From Ectothiorhodospiraceae bacterium BW-2 (GTDB lineage Bacteria; Pseudomonadota; Gammaproteobacteria; Thiohalomonadales; Thiohalomonadaceae): a stretch of 64,000 bases of DNA. Positions 49,026 through 57,886 of the stretch are shown here, piece by piece; position 1 is the first letter of the stretch; each line of letters starts with the position of its first letter. Where the stretch lies: contig CP032507.1 of the NCBI GenBank assembly GCA_008375315.1, positions 930,001 to 994,000 of the forward strand. Reading direction: 5' to 3'. The position numbers were made by a program, and so were the translations under genes. Below the pieces are notes generated by a model that ran no database searches, had not been told where the DNA came from, and saw only the letters and a list, made by a program, of their open reading frames with translations.

Positions 49026-49430
49026 ATGCCCAAAGATACTACCGTTTTACCCTCCAACGAGGTTACCGACCCCGATGAAGAGAAGCGCTCCTACCGCAAA
49101 TTTAGTGAGGAAGAGAAGCTTCGGATCCTAGCAGAAGCAGAGCAGTGCAAGGAGCCGGGTCAGCTAGGCGAGCTGCTGCGCAAAGAGCAGATCTACAGCT
49201 CCCATCTGACCAAATGGCGCCGACAACTGCAAGCACAGGGGCAGGCTGGCCTGAAAGGGAAACAGAGTGGTCGCAAACCGAGCCTAGACAAGCGAGATAA
49301 GGAGATAGAGCGTTTAAAGAAGGAAATTCAGCGTCTTAGCCAACGGTTACAGCAGACCGAAGGGGTGATTGCGCTCCAAAAAAAAGCCTTCAGCTTATTG
49401 GAGCAGATGAACACAGAGATAAGCTTATGA
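49026..49430 (+). CDS. IS3-family OrfA (HTH transposase subunit)
   Basis: The 134-residue OrfA begins at the ATG at 49026 behind a GGAG site. A helix-turn-helix region (RKFSEEEKLRILAEAEQ, LLRKEQIYSSHLTKWRRQL) is followed by a C-terminal leucine-zipper-like coil (EIERLKKEIQRLSQRLQQTE). In IS3 elements it binds the ends and a -1 frameshift makes OrfAB. Here orfB starts at an ATGA overlap. Confidence 0.88.
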   Translation: MPKDTTVLPSNEVTDPDEEKRSYRKFSEEEKLRILAEAEQCKEPGQLGELLRKEQIYSSHLTKWRRQLQAQGQAGLKGKQSGRKPSLDKRDKEIERLKKEIQRLSQRLQQTEGVIALQKKAFSLLEQMNTEISL

Positions 49431-50475
49431 GATTAGTTGAAAAAGAGTGCCCCAGTTCGGTGAGCATAAGAGCCGCTTGCGATAGCCTAGCGCTCTCGCG
49501 TGCAGGCTACTACCGCCGACAGGCTCCGGTTGTCTCCCCCGAGCGAGCCTTCCAAGACCCGTCGCAGCCAATGCGCTGAGTGAGGCAGAGAGGCAAGCCG
49601 TTCTGGGGCTTTTGAACAGCGAACGATTCTATGACCAACCTCCGGCAGAGATCTATGCTAGCCTGCTGGATGAAGGGAAATATTACTGTTCAATCAGTAC
49701 GATGTATCGGATCCTTCGTGCTAATCAACAGACGGGAGAGCGGCGAGCTCAAAAACCGGCCAAATCACACGCTATCCCCCGATTACGGGCGACCCGCCCG
49801 AATGAGGTTTGGACATGGGATATCACTAAGCTTCCCACCACAGAGCAGGGTAACTTCTTGAATCTCTATGTGGTGATGGATCTCTACAGCCGTTTTATTG
49901 TGGCTTGGATGGTCTCAAGGAAGGAGAATAGTGAGCTCTCCAAGCTGTTAATCAGTGACGCAGCGGCTCGCTATCGGGTCGCGCTCAGTGGCTTAACACT
50001 GCATCAGGATAGAGGTGTGCCGATGACCGCCAGAGGCTATCTCGACTTGATGGCCGAACTGGGGATCACCTGCTCCCACAGCCGTCCACGAGTCAGTAAC
50101 GACAATCCGTTTAGCGAGAGTCAATTTAAAACACTCAAGCAACAACCCGATTATCCTCAACGATTTACAGGAGTTGACCATGCCAGAATATGGTTTAGTG
50201 ACTATGTTGACTGGTACTGTTTCCACCACCACCATCGAGGGATTGCGTGGTTCACTCCAGAGCAGGTATTTACCGGTCGTTACAAGGAGGTTAGCGAGCA
50301 GCGTGAACAGGCGCTGAAGCAGGCCTATCAGCAGCATCCGAAACGCTTTATTCATGGTGAGCCCAAGGTTAAGCAACCCCCTACTGAGGTATGGATTAAC
50401 CCCGCTCTACCGGAGGAGGGGGTGGGGTCGCTGGAGGTCAACTATCCAACCCTGAATAGAGCGAAGGAGAGATGA
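49427..50475 (+). pseudogene. IS3-family OrfB (DDE integrase-like), frameshifted
   Basis: The frame opens MRLVEKECPSSVSIRAACDS but runs to a stop at about 49580. The remainder continues in another frame (ALSEAERQAVLGLLNSERFY onward) through to 50475. It has DDE residues in WTWDITKLP, LHQDRGVPMTA and SNDNPFSESQFKTLK, plus the RGIAWFTPEQVF tail. A frameshift near 49560 therefore inactivates it unless it is a sequencing error. Confidence 0.82.
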
Positions 50476-50540
50476 GTGACGGTGCCGCTAGTGGGTCTAT
50501 CGTCGATGGCTTTAGCCGGTTGTGGTGGCTGAATGACAGA

Positions 50541-50607
50541 GCGTTATCCATAGCCCGCCCCCCGGAGACCCCCTTATTATCGTAGGGGGGCGGGCTGTGG
50601 GTAACGC
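50541..50607. terminator. Long GC-rich hairpin at the IS3 3' end
   Basis: Arms of 23 bp (50541-50563 and 50585-50607, two mismatches) around GTTATCCATAGCCCGCCCCC and its complement, with a 21-nt loop. It could end transcription of the IS or protect it from outside transcription; there is no T-run. Confidence 0.55.
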
Positions 50608-51280
50608 GGTGCAGGAGGGAGGTTCCTAGATTAGGGGTTGCAGTTCGCCTTGCAGCTCCCCCTTGCTGAAGGGCTTGGCTCTTGCGGCAAAGGGCCATGA
50701 GGGTCATGTTCGCTCCTTGTTGCGTCATGACTCAACATAGGCGAAATTTGCCGGTGAGGGCAGTGGCAATCACCGGCTAGATTTAGAGCTTTATTTTTTT
50801 AACAACTGGTCTCAAATTGCTTGACAGCTTCCGGTGCTATTGTTTGATGCCGAACCATACACACCTAATTCTGGTACCGTCAGACGAAACCGGATTGTCT
50901 CGGGCTGTGGGGGAAACGCATCGTCGTTACAGCGCCTATATCAATGCAAGACTTCGCGTTACAGGTCATCTGTTTCAGGGGCGCTTCGGCTCAGTTGCCA
51001 TGGATGAAGCTCACTTGATGGCAGCCTTTCGCTATGTCGCAATGAACCCGGTTAAAGCAAAGCTTTCGGCCACTGCCGTAGATTGGAAGTGGTCTAGTAC
51101 TTTAGCCCACTTTAGGGGAAAGGATGATGGCTTAGTCGTCGTCAAGCCGCTTTTAGATCGCGTCGAACGACTTGATGAATTTCTCGACATGCCGGCGAAC
51201 GCAGAACTTGAAGCCGCCTTGGCAAAGGGGCAAAGTATTGAATGGAGCGCAGCGGAATTGCCGTCCGGTGCAGCGCCTGG

Positions 51281-52486
51281 TTATGTGTTTTTCAATGCAT
51301 TTAAGGCACTTACCGCGACATGATAAGCGACAGGAGGTGAAACTGAATTGCCAATTTGACCGAGAACCTGATACACCGCTCCTGCAAATTTCCATGACTC
51401 TGGGAACCCTTGAATTAAACCAACATCTTGAACCGACAGTCTAAAGTGTTTATTTTTAGCGGGAAAGGCTGATGCCTTTTCCCTACTCGCCTGAACTCCG
51501 TTAGGCCATATTTGCATGTCTCCCCAAGCTTTTTGACCTGCTGTGCTATTTAAGATAGAAGTTGTATTTCTCTTCCCCGTAAAGGCACTTCTAATAGTTG
51601 GAGCTAAATTATCAAATCCAATGTTTTGTAACCCCAAACAGTCCCTAACTCCATTTGTTTTTTTAAGGCCCATGTCAAATAAAGAACAAGTATGGTAAGA
51701 ATTATTTTTTCCTAAATGATCCCAAGTATGCGTGGGGCAAGGAGGGGTAAATTTTTTCAATCGGGATTTGCTTCTAAAGCCAACAAAGAAAACTCTTTCT
51801 CTAATCTGTGGCACCCCATAATCAGCAGTATGCATTTTGAATGTAGTTATTGAATAATCTGCCAGTTCGTCCAATATATATTTTTTTACAAAATCATTAA
51901 ACTTTGGATTAAGTATTCCTGGTACATTTTCTGCTATAAACACACGAGGTTTTATCGCATTAACTGCTCTGCTAAACTCTCCCCACATGTTTCTTTCATC
52001 ATCTGCACCTTTTTGTGCTCCTGCTATTGAGAATGGTTGGCATGGTGGCCCACCATGAACAATATCTATTTGATCTTTATAAATATTCCAATTTATTTTC
52101 TTTACATCGCCCTCGTCTGGACCACAATATATATTTGTGGATTTAATATTCGCAGTTAGGGTATCTTTACATATAGGTATAAGCTCATAAGACGCTATGT
52201 GTTTATAGCCAGCCCTAAGAAAACCCAAATCTAAACCACCACCTCCACTAAACAGACTAATTGCGGTTAAACCATTGCATTCTAATTGAGGCATTAATAA
52301 ATCAGGGGTAAATCTTGGTGTATTTACTTCATGGATACTATCTATAAGTCCTTCTTCTGCGGAAAGTTTAGAGAGGCGTGATTCGTGAGATATCTTTCTA
52401 TACCATTCTCTTTTTTCATCAGTAATATCATACACTTTTTGAGCGCCATTTTTATAAACAGATATATTATTTTGAGGTTGTGTCAT
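51281..52486 (-). CDS. DNA (cytosine-5) methyltransferase of a type II R-M system
   Basis: The 401-residue enzyme transfers methyl from SAM to C5 of cytosine. Motifs in order are I LFSGGGGLDLGFLRAG, IV GGPPCQPFSIAGAQKG (catalytic Cys), VI FIAENVPGIL, VIII QIRERVFFVGF, a variable region, and IX/X GFPESWKFAG plus GQIGNSVSPPVAYHVA. The start at 52486 (MTQPQNNISVY) overlaps the endonuclease stop by 20 bp. It is markedly AT-rich relative to neighbours, suggesting recent acquisition. Confidence 0.93.
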   Translation of the reverse strand: MTQPQNNISVYKNGAQKVYDITDEKREWYRKISHESRLSKLSAEEGLIDSIHEVNTPRFTPDLLMPQLECNGLTAISLFSGGGGLDLGFLRAGYKHIASYELIPICKDTLTANIKSTNIYCGPDEGDVKKINWNIYKDQIDIVHGGPPCQPFSIAGAQKGADDERNMWGEFSRAVNAIKPRVFIAENVPGILNPKFNDFVKKYILDELADYSITTFKMHTADYGVPQIRERVFFVGFRSKSRLKKFTPPCPTHTWDHLGKNNSYHTCSLFDMGLKKTNGVRDCLGLQNIGFDNLAPTIRSAFTGKRNTTSILNSTAGQKAWGDMQIWPNGVQASREKASAFPAKNKHFRLSVQDVGLIQGFPESWKFAGAVYQVLGQIGNSVSPPVAYHVAVSALNALKNT

Positions 52487-53147
52487 TGGCGTTTTTCTCC
52501 AGATATTCTCGAACCATAATACGCAATTGCTCGGCATGATTAGCCGTTATTTCTGTCCATCCTTCAAAATAACCAAAAGGAATATGTGGATTATTTAAGG
52601 TGCTTCCCCTTTCTATTAAATACTGCGCCCGATCTTTGATTATTTCAAGCATTCTCTCGGGGCTATATCCTTGATCCAAATCTTGTAACTGTAAATATTG
52701 TTCTTTCTTGTACTGCATTTTTTGAATAGCCTTGGCATCATCATATGTGTAAATATCTTTTTTACCTATAATTTGATACATATCTTGGAGTTTTATTTTT
52801 GCTGGCACAAGCTCTGCCAATTTGAAATCTGGAGCAATATATTTTTCTTTGTTATTAATCCAGTCTGACATCATGGAGGGGGAACCATACTTGTAATATT
52901 CCTTACCCTTGACAAAAAAGCCTATGAGCCAATGTTTGTTTTTCCACTTTCGGACATGATCTGGCCCAAAGTCTCTTACTGTGGCAACAGAACCTTGCGA
53001 TGTCGTTTTCAGTTCAAAGGGAATAGTTTTTCCATCTATTTTTAGAAAAGCATCTACTCCTGAACGTCCCTCTGTCTCATCTTTATACAGATCAAATAGA
53101 GCAATCATAGCTTCTTCTCTGTCATCATCTTGAAAATTCTTTGCCAT
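52467..53147 (-). CDS. Putative type II restriction endonuclease
   Basis: This 226-residue protein is encoded directly upstream of, and overlapping, the C5-methyltransferase. The N-terminal region has a PD-(D/E)XK-like arrangement, RSGVDAFLKIDGKTIPFELK, with D then E-L-K, followed by TTSQGSVATVRDFG. The remainder is helical and lysine-rich. I do not recognise a named enzyme, and no recognition site can be stated. AT-rich like the methylase, so the pair moved as a unit. Confidence 0.75.
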   Translation of the reverse strand: MAKNFQDDDREEAMIALFDLYKDETEGRSGVDAFLKIDGKTIPFELKTTSQGSVATVRDFGPDHVRKWKNKHWLIGFFVKGKEYYKYGSPSMMSDWINNKEKYIAPDFKLAELVPAKIKLQDMYQIIGKKDIYTYDDAKAIQKMQYKKEQYLQLQDLDQGYSPERMLEIIKDRAQYLIERGSTLNNPHIPFGYFEGWTEITANHAEQLRIMVREYLEKNANDTTSK

Positions 53148-53258
53148 CGTATTCCTTATATTGTTCTTCTACACATAACATGTAATAGACGGCGCAACCG
53201 TCTTTCGCAAATATTTCTAAATGTAGATATATCAATACCTTCGCCAAAATTATTCATG

Positions 53259-53710
53259 CTAGGCAGCCTTAGGTATCTGATTAATACGGCCTCTATTAGC
53301 CGCCTGCTGAATAATTTGGTCAATAATAACCGCATCCGGCATTTCTGGAAACAATTTTAAAGCTTCCAAAACATATTGGCGCCCTCTGAACTCCGCTTTG
53401 AGATCGTTCACACTGAAGTCTGGACACTCTTCACGCATGGACTGGCGTAATATATAAGAGAGGTTAACCATCAGCATCGCAAGATTAGCACTGTTGTAAA
53501 CTGGTATTTGTTTGACGGCCATAAAATCTTCCAGTCCCCAGTACTGCTTGGCATCCCTAAAATTGAACTCAATTTGGAATCTGAGTCGGTAGTAGTCAAC
53601 CAACTTCTCATAGCCTAATTCCACATCACTACTGAAGAGAATGACATGAGAGTGTGCACCACTCATTTGATTCGTTTTGACAATGATTACAACCTTCAGT
53701 AAATCGGCAA
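53259..53710 (-). pseudogene. IS4-family transposase C-terminal fragment
   Basis: About 150 codons remain, with the IS4 YREK signature YYRLRFQIEFNFRDAKQYWG (Y, R, E, K) and a helical C-terminus ending NQIPKAA. The fragment begins abruptly near 53710 where it meets IS66 sequence, so the N-terminal DDE part is missing. The outer end (53231-53269) matches 30122-30158. Confidence 0.82.
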
Positions 53711-53866
53711 ATTTTTGGAGCGGTTAATAAAGGCAAACACGGTGCCCGAGCGCGGCTGTTGGCCGAGTTGGTGTTGGCACAGCGCGACAAAGCCGTCGAT
53801 GCCACGGCGAAAATCAGCCGGTGCTGTCGCTATCATCACCGGAGTCTGTTCTGTGAGGTAGATCAT
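53711..53866 (-). pseudogene. IS66-family TnpB N-terminal fragment
   Basis: The frame opens MIYLTEQTPVMIATAPADFR and continues RGIDGFVALCQHQLGQQPRS and GTVFAFINRSKNL, the start of IS66 Orf2 (TnpB). It is cut after about 50 codons at the junction with the IS4 fragment. Its ATG overlaps the tnpA stop. Confidence 0.82.
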
Positions 53867-54249
53867 GAGTTAGCTCCCATCTGACTGAGCAGGGGCAGTA
53901 GTTGCCGCCATTGTTCCGGTGATAACTCGCCCTCCACACTCAATGGTCGACCGGTAGTGGTTTCGGTCGTCCATTTGAGAGCTAGAAGAGGTTCGCTAGT
54001 CGGCTCTGACGGCTCAAGCGCGATGAATCCCGGGATGGTGTCGTTCTCCTCCCGGCTCTTCTTCCAGCTGCTGAGTTGACGGTAATTGATGCGCAGCGCT
54101 TTGAGTATGTGGCTCACCGGGTAGTGGCCTATTAACGCTACGGCTTATTGTTGCAGCGCCTCGGGAATTCGGCTTCGCGCGCTCTTTTCTGGGTTCTCCC
54201 GCCAATCTTTAAAGGCCTGCGATACGGCCGCTAGGGTGGGGTTCGGCAT
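53863..54249 (-). pseudogene. IS66-family TnpA with in-frame stop
   Basis: The frame starts MPNPTLAAVSQAFKDWRENP at 54249, meets an in-frame TAA at 54145-54147 (codon 35) after EALQQ, and continues VALIGHYPVSHILKALRINY to a normal end at 53863. This is the small HTH protein (IS66 Orf1). The stop plus the truncated tnpB and missing tnpC show a dead element. Confidence 0.8.
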
Positions 54250-54658
54250 CTCTGTTCTCCTCTGTGGTTCATCAGGGGAGTAGTGAAACAAATTTTTCGG
54301 AGCTTTTTATGCTATGGTGGCGTAAGGTTACCAGATATGACCGACTCCTGCCTGTAGTTCAAGTTTGGTGTGTTTGGGAGAAATCTGGAATCGATAGCTC
54401 ACAAGCCTCATGCACGCTGTAAACCACGAAACCAAAGACAGAATTTCTTTCCAAAACGCATAACTTCAGCTAAAATATACCCATTAAATGTTTGATTATG
54501 AATGAATAGTGCAAATAAACAGTGACTAATGGTAAATACTAAGACAGTTAATCAAAGCAGACTCTTCGAGAGATACTGCCGCCTTTCGCCACGCTTTAAA
54601 GTCCATTCTTCAAGAAAAACGACAACCCACACAAGGTCGGCCACCTAAAGACATGTAG
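54250..54658. other. Non-coding gap between IS66 remnant and RAYT e
   Basis: The first part is probably the outer end of the IS66 element. The last 100 or so bases read in one frame as FRHALKSILQEKRQPTQGRP then PKDM and stop, the tail of an unidentified protein truncated by RAYT e. No complete gene or RNA seen. Confidence 0.4.
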
Positions 54659-55425
54659 AATTACGGTGACACTTTACCATTTACACTCATTATCTCGTCC
54701 GGTAAGATCGCGACATGGCAAGACTTCCCAGAATCATCGTGCCCGGTGTTCCGCATCATGTGACTCAGCGGGGTAACCGGCGTCAGAAAGTGTTCTTTGA
54801 AGAGGAGGACTACGCGCTCTATAAAGATTGGCTGGCAGCAGCTTGTCAGGCAAATGGCGTGATGGTTTGGTGCTATTGTTTGATGCCGAACCATACACAC
54901 CTAATTCTGGTACCGTCAGACGAAACCGGATTGTCTCGGGCTGTGGGGGAAACGCATCGTCGTTACAGCGCCTATATCAATGCAAGACTTCGCGTTACAG
55001 GTCATCTGTTTCAGGGGCGCTTCGGCTCAGTTGCCATGGATGAAGCTCACTTGATGGCAGCCTTTCGCTATGTCGCAATGAACCCGGTTAAAGCAAAGCT
55101 TTCGGCCACTGCCGTAGATTGGAAGTGGTCTAGTACTTTAGCCCACTTTAGGGGAAAGGATGATGGCTTAGTCGTCGTCAAGCCGCTTTTAGATCGCGTC
55201 GAACGACTTGATGAATTTCTCGACATGCCGGCGAACGCAGAACTTGAAGCCGCCTTGGCAAAGGGGCAAAGTATTGGGCGCCCGTTGATGGGAGATCAAG
55301 CGTTGGCGGAACTGGAAAAGACATTGGGTCGCTCATTGAGACCGGGCAAGCGTGGTCGCCCGCCATCACAGAGTAAGGGGATGGACAGTTAAAATTAGTG
55401 TAATTGGTAAGGTGTCACCGTAATT
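54659..55425 (+). mobile_element. RAYT element copy e, full length
   Basis: The 767-bp reference copy has an intact transposase and imperfect 32-bp terminal inverted repeats: left 54659-54690 beginning AATTACGGTGACACTTTACC, right 55394-55425 ending GGTGTCACCGTAATT. Two more partial right ends follow. It is inserted at the 3' end of the ATPase gene to its right. Confidence 0.9.
54715..55392 (+). CDS. REP-associated tyrosine transposase (RAYT, Y1/HUH nuclease)
   Basis: The 225-residue single-strand DNA transposase of the Y1_Tnp family starts MARLPRIIVPGVPHHVTQRG. It has the HUH motif in MPNHTHLILVPSDE (about 58-71) and the nucleophilic tyrosine region HRRYSAYINARLRVTGHLFQ (about 82-101), then GSVAMDEAHLMAAFRYVAMN with VKAKL, which are all family hallmarks. 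The C-terminal tail is basic (RPGKRGRPPSQSKG). It is the only intact copy in the window and could mobilise the deleted copies in trans. Confidence 0.93.
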   Translation: MARLPRIIVPGVPHHVTQRGNRRQKVFFEEEDYALYKDWLAAACQANGVMVWCYCLMPNHTHLILVPSDETGLSRAVGETHRRYSAYINARLRVTGHLFQGRFGSVAMDEAHLMAAFRYVAMNPVKAKLSATAVDWKWSSTLAHFRGKDDGLVVVKPLLDRVERLDEFLDMPANAELEAALAKGQSIGRPLMGDQALAELEKTLGRSLRPGKRGRPPSQSKGMDS

Positions 55426-55426
55426 C

Positions 55427-55465
55427 TAATTGGTAAGGTGTCACCGTAATTCCGTCACCGTAATT
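55427..55465 (+). repeat. Two extra partial RAYT right ends in tandem
   Basis: Behind the complete right end, a 25-bp piece (55427-55451) and a 12-bp piece (55454-55465) of the same terminal sequence follow, each ending in GTCACCGTAATT. They look like scars of earlier insertion and loss at the same spot. Confidence 0.75.
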
Positions 55466-57260
55466 CCCACACCAGCCGACTAAAGCCGAGTAGCACCACT
55501 GCATGGCGTTGTAGTTGCCACGCTTTTTGGGGTTGGTCGTGCTGGAGTTGTTGCCAGTAAACTTCTCCCTGCTGCTTCGCGCCTTCGAGCGCGGCTTTGA
55601 CCAGCGGTAACTCGGCTAACTCCTCCCGGCTCATCGTTTGCAGCTCGCGGTCGCTCAGTTTGAGCTGTTTGAGCGGGATGAATTTAAGCTCAAACAGGTG
55701 GTCGAGGAGCGGGCTCTGGCGGCGGTCGGGGCGGACTTCGAACAGAATGTCGATATATTGCTTGCCGGTTGCCGCTTCCGATTGGGTGTTGTAGAAGAAG
55801 GTGTTGTGTAGCAGGGTCATAAAAATCAGTTTCGGACTTAACTCATTGGCCCAGCGCAGGTCGCGATTGGCGAGGCTTTGGAGCATATTCTGTTCGATAA
55901 AGGCTGCTAGCGGTGCCATTTCGCCACTTAGGTAGAACTGTTTTGCGACCGCTTCGCGGGTGTTGGCTAACTCATAGCTGGGGAGTAGCTCCTGCTGCAG
56001 CCGCTCTAAGTAGAGTTGGCGTATCACTTGGTTGGGGATTTTTAGGCAGGTCTCACCCAAAGCGTCGTTTCCGTCAACGGTTAGCACCCCAAACCAGTAG
56101 AGCAGCGACAGCAGGTAGCCCTTATCCGGTACTTCGCGCGCTAACAGCTTTTCGATGCCAAAGCCGGTCTGGAGCCACATTGTCACTGCGCGGTCGCTGG
56201 CGGTGAGTTGTTCAATCACTTCGCTGCCGTGCGGCAGGCTGGCGATGTAGGCGATGCGGTTTTTGTCCATCGCTAGGTTATCATCCAGCATCTGTTTGGG
56301 GTATTCGCAGCTGTGTTGCCACTGTTTCCAGAAGTAGAGGCAGAGGGTCGGGTTGTAGAGTCGGGCGTCACTCGCTTCGCTAAAGCAGTAGCCGTTGTAG
56401 TAGTGGCGCATCACTTCCATCGCTTCCATCGCCGCCCCCGGCGGTAGCTGGCATAACTGCGCAATCCGCCGGTTCATCGCCACCACCTCATCGCGTTCAA
56501 AGCCGCACAGTCGATTAAATTCGGCAAAATGGCTGATGTTCTCCACCACATTGTAGCCGCTGGTGATGTCGCTCATCACTAAGGGCGAGACGCCGGTGAG
56601 AAAGACCCGTTCTAGTCCGCGCCCGCCCGCTAGGGATTTCACCATCTTAAAGACGGTTTTGATAATGCCTTCGCCGGTGGTGAGTGCATCGTAGCGTGCT
56701 TTGCCTTGGGCGCGGCTGGTGAGGACTTCGTTGGCGAAGTTGTCGTACTCATCAACCAATAGGTAGAGCGGGTGGCCGGCCCCAGCGGCGACATTAATCA
56801 GATTTTCCAGCGACCGCAACGCATCATCTCCATTTAACCTAACCGGTTGCTGCAACTGTTTGTGGTAACGCAGCGAAAAACGCTCAATCGCGCTGTTAAT
56901 ATGGCCGTGCACACCGCGTGCAATTGTCATCACATCACCACTAGCATCAATGGTGGAGAAGTCCCAGTTGAGAATCAGGTAACGGTTGCGGTTCGGGGTT
57001 GGATTCTGGCCGATAGTCAAAGCGCCGAATAGGGTCTCAAACTGCTCTGCCCGCCCTAGGTCGTAGTAGTTCTCCAGCATCGATAGCAGGCAGCTCTTAC
57101 CAAAACGGCGCGGGCGCAGGAACAGTAGCTGTCGCCCTGCCTCTTCGATAGCCGGAATCAGGTCGGTGCGGTCGGCGTAGTAGTACCCTTCACTAATCAG
57201 GGCGTTAAAGTCGCTTAAGCCATAGGGGAGTTTAATCGGTATAGGTTGCATCTGTTTCAT
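55455..57260 (-). CDS. AAA-ATPase-like / PD-(D/E)XK_9 (DUF1703-type) protein, copy 1
   Basis: The 601-residue protein starts with LPYGLSDFNALISEGYYYAD, the AAA-ATPase-like (PF09820) opening. P-loop RPRRFGKSCLLSML (about 49-62), Walker B PLYLLVDEYDNFANEV (about 165), sensor region VFLTGVSPLVMSDITSGYN. The C-terminal nuclease-like domain (PF08011) is at about 490-600 with ELSPKLIFMTLLHN and DHLFELKFIPLKQL (ELK). The family is abundant in some bacteria and its role is not established. It is nearly identical to the copy at 61.3-63.1 kb except for one internal patch. Its last residues (WELR) differ because RAYT ends are inserted at the stop. Confidence 0.85.
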   Translation of the reverse strand: MKQMQPIPIKLPYGLSDFNALISEGYYYADRTDLIPAIEEAGRQLLFLRPRRFGKSCLLSMLENYYDLGRAEQFETLFGALTIGQNPTPNRNRYLILNWDFSTIDASGDVMTIARGVHGHINSAIERFSLRYHKQLQQPVRLNGDDALRSLENLINVAAGAGHPLYLLVDEYDNFANEVLTSRAQGKARYDALTTGEGIIKTVFKMVKSLAGGRGLERVFLTGVSPLVMSDITSGYNVVENISHFAEFNRLCGFERDEVVAMNRRIAQLCQLPPGAAMEAMEVMRHYYNGYCFSEASDARLYNPTLCLYFWKQWQHSCEYPKQMLDDNLAMDKNRIAYIASLPHGSEVIEQLTASDRAVTMWLQTGFGIEKLLAREVPDKGYLLSLLYWFGVLTVDGNDALGETCLKIPNQVIRQLYLERLQQELLPSYELANTREAVAKQFYLSGEMAPLAAFIEQNMLQSLANRDLRWANELSPKLIFMTLLHNTFFYNTQSEAATGKQYIDILFEVRPDRRQSPLLDHLFELKFIPLKQLKLSDRELQTMSREELAELPLVKAALEGAKQQGEVYWQQLQHDQPQKAWQLQRHAVVLLGFSRLVWELR

Positions 57261-57474
57261 TGGTTGTTATCCGGGTTTTAGCTGGAAGAGAAAAAGGGGA
57301 CGCAGGGCGTTTGCCGAAGCTACCGACCCTGCGACCTGTCATCCTGACGCTGCTATTGGCTGTCCCTTCCTTGCAACAGGCAGGAAGTTGATTCATGGAC
57401 ACCTTGATACCACGCTGACTGAAGCCGTAACCGCAGCCATTTTGGGTAAGCAGGTAATATTCCCACGAGGCGGA

Positions 57475-57525
57475 CTGGAGAATCAGACGGAAGCCGTTGT
57501 TGTTCCTGCGGTTGTCGTTTTGCAG
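57475..57525 (-). other. DGR template-repeat-like segment (truncated)
   Basis: The minus strand reads CTGCAAAACGACAACCGCAG, then GAACAACAACGGC and TTCCGTCTGATTCTCCAG. The AAC-rich codons and the shared 3' end with the caspase-FGE gene are as expected for a DGR template. Over 48 bp it differs from the variable region at nine positions, seven of them adenines in this copy. Only about 50 bp remain of a typical 100-120 bp template. Confidence 0.7.
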
Positions 57526-57603
57526 GCCAGATACGGTAACCAAACAGGTCAATGCCGTCGGTGACTTTGGGGAGCGCGGGATGGGAGTGGAGTTGTAGTC
57601 GCT

Positions 57604-57741
57604 CCTGTTGCGCAGCAGATTCTCAATGCGCTGTGCCAGTGTATGGCGACGGGTGCGGGGAAAGTTATCCAACAGCGGTATCATCCACTCCATCAGCTGA
57701 TGCCACCCATCAACGGCTTTAGGGGTTGAGCTTTGGGCCAT
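57604..57741 (-). pseudogene. avd: DGR accessory protein Avd, N-terminal fragment
   Basis: About 45 residues (VDGWHQLMEWMIPLLDNFPR, then TRRHTLAQRIENLLRN) match helix 1 and the start of helix 2 of the four-helix-bundle Avd, which binds the DGR reverse transcriptase. The frame then runs into unrelated sequence and the template-like repeat, so the open frame to 57232 is a chimaera. The matching C-terminal part lies at 63.42-63.49 kb. Confidence 0.7.
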
Positions 57742-57886
57742 GTAATCAACCTAAACCTGTGGATAACTCTGTCAAAAAAATCGCGCGAGCCCCGCACGCG
57801 GGGCACTCTGTAACGGCTCCATCGGCACTCATCACCTAATCCGTCCCACTGAGTTTAAAGGGTAAAAGGGTAAGGGGGACATAGGG

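Larger units (their letters stand above)
48946..50832 (+). mobile_element. IS3-family insertion sequence
   Basis: An element of about 1.89 kb with overlapping orfA/orfB, flanked by a 5-bp direct repeat GGTGC (48941-48945 and 50833-50837) which is the target duplication in RAYT d. Imperfect ends share TGTCAAG and TGAGACCA in inverted orientation. The right 350 bp (50476-50832) is non-coding and contains a long hairpin. Confidence 0.85.
48731..51240 (+). mobile_element. RAYT element copy d, split by an IS3-family insertion
   Basis: The 5' part (48731-48945, transposase start at 48787) and the 3' part (50833 to about 51240) are collinear with the full copy at 54.7 kb and are separated by an IS flanked by GGTGC on each side. 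The 3' part carries the HTH motif (PNHTHLILVP) and Tyr region, but loses homology at 51240 before the stop and right inverted repeat. Its frame reads on as ewsaaelpsgaapgyvff to 51323, running antisense over the end of the methyltransferase gene. Confidence 0.85.

Noticed and set aside
49427-50475. Programmed -1 frameshift as explanation of the orfB break
   Set aside because: IS3 frameshifting occurs at the orfA/orfB junction; this break is about 130 bp inside orfB with no slippery A-run, so mutation or sequencing error is more likely.
50438-50728. 96-residue minus-strand protein at the IS3 right end
   Set aside because: Runs antisense through orfB's end and the hairpin; low-complexity composition and no ribosome-binding site.
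54014-54205. 63-residue basic protein
   Set aside because: Out-of-frame translation of the IS66 tnpA pseudogene.
57232-57741. Single 169-residue protein
   Set aside because: Chimaera of an Avd N-terminus, a DGR template-like repeat and the region upstream of the ATPase gene; no coherent domain.
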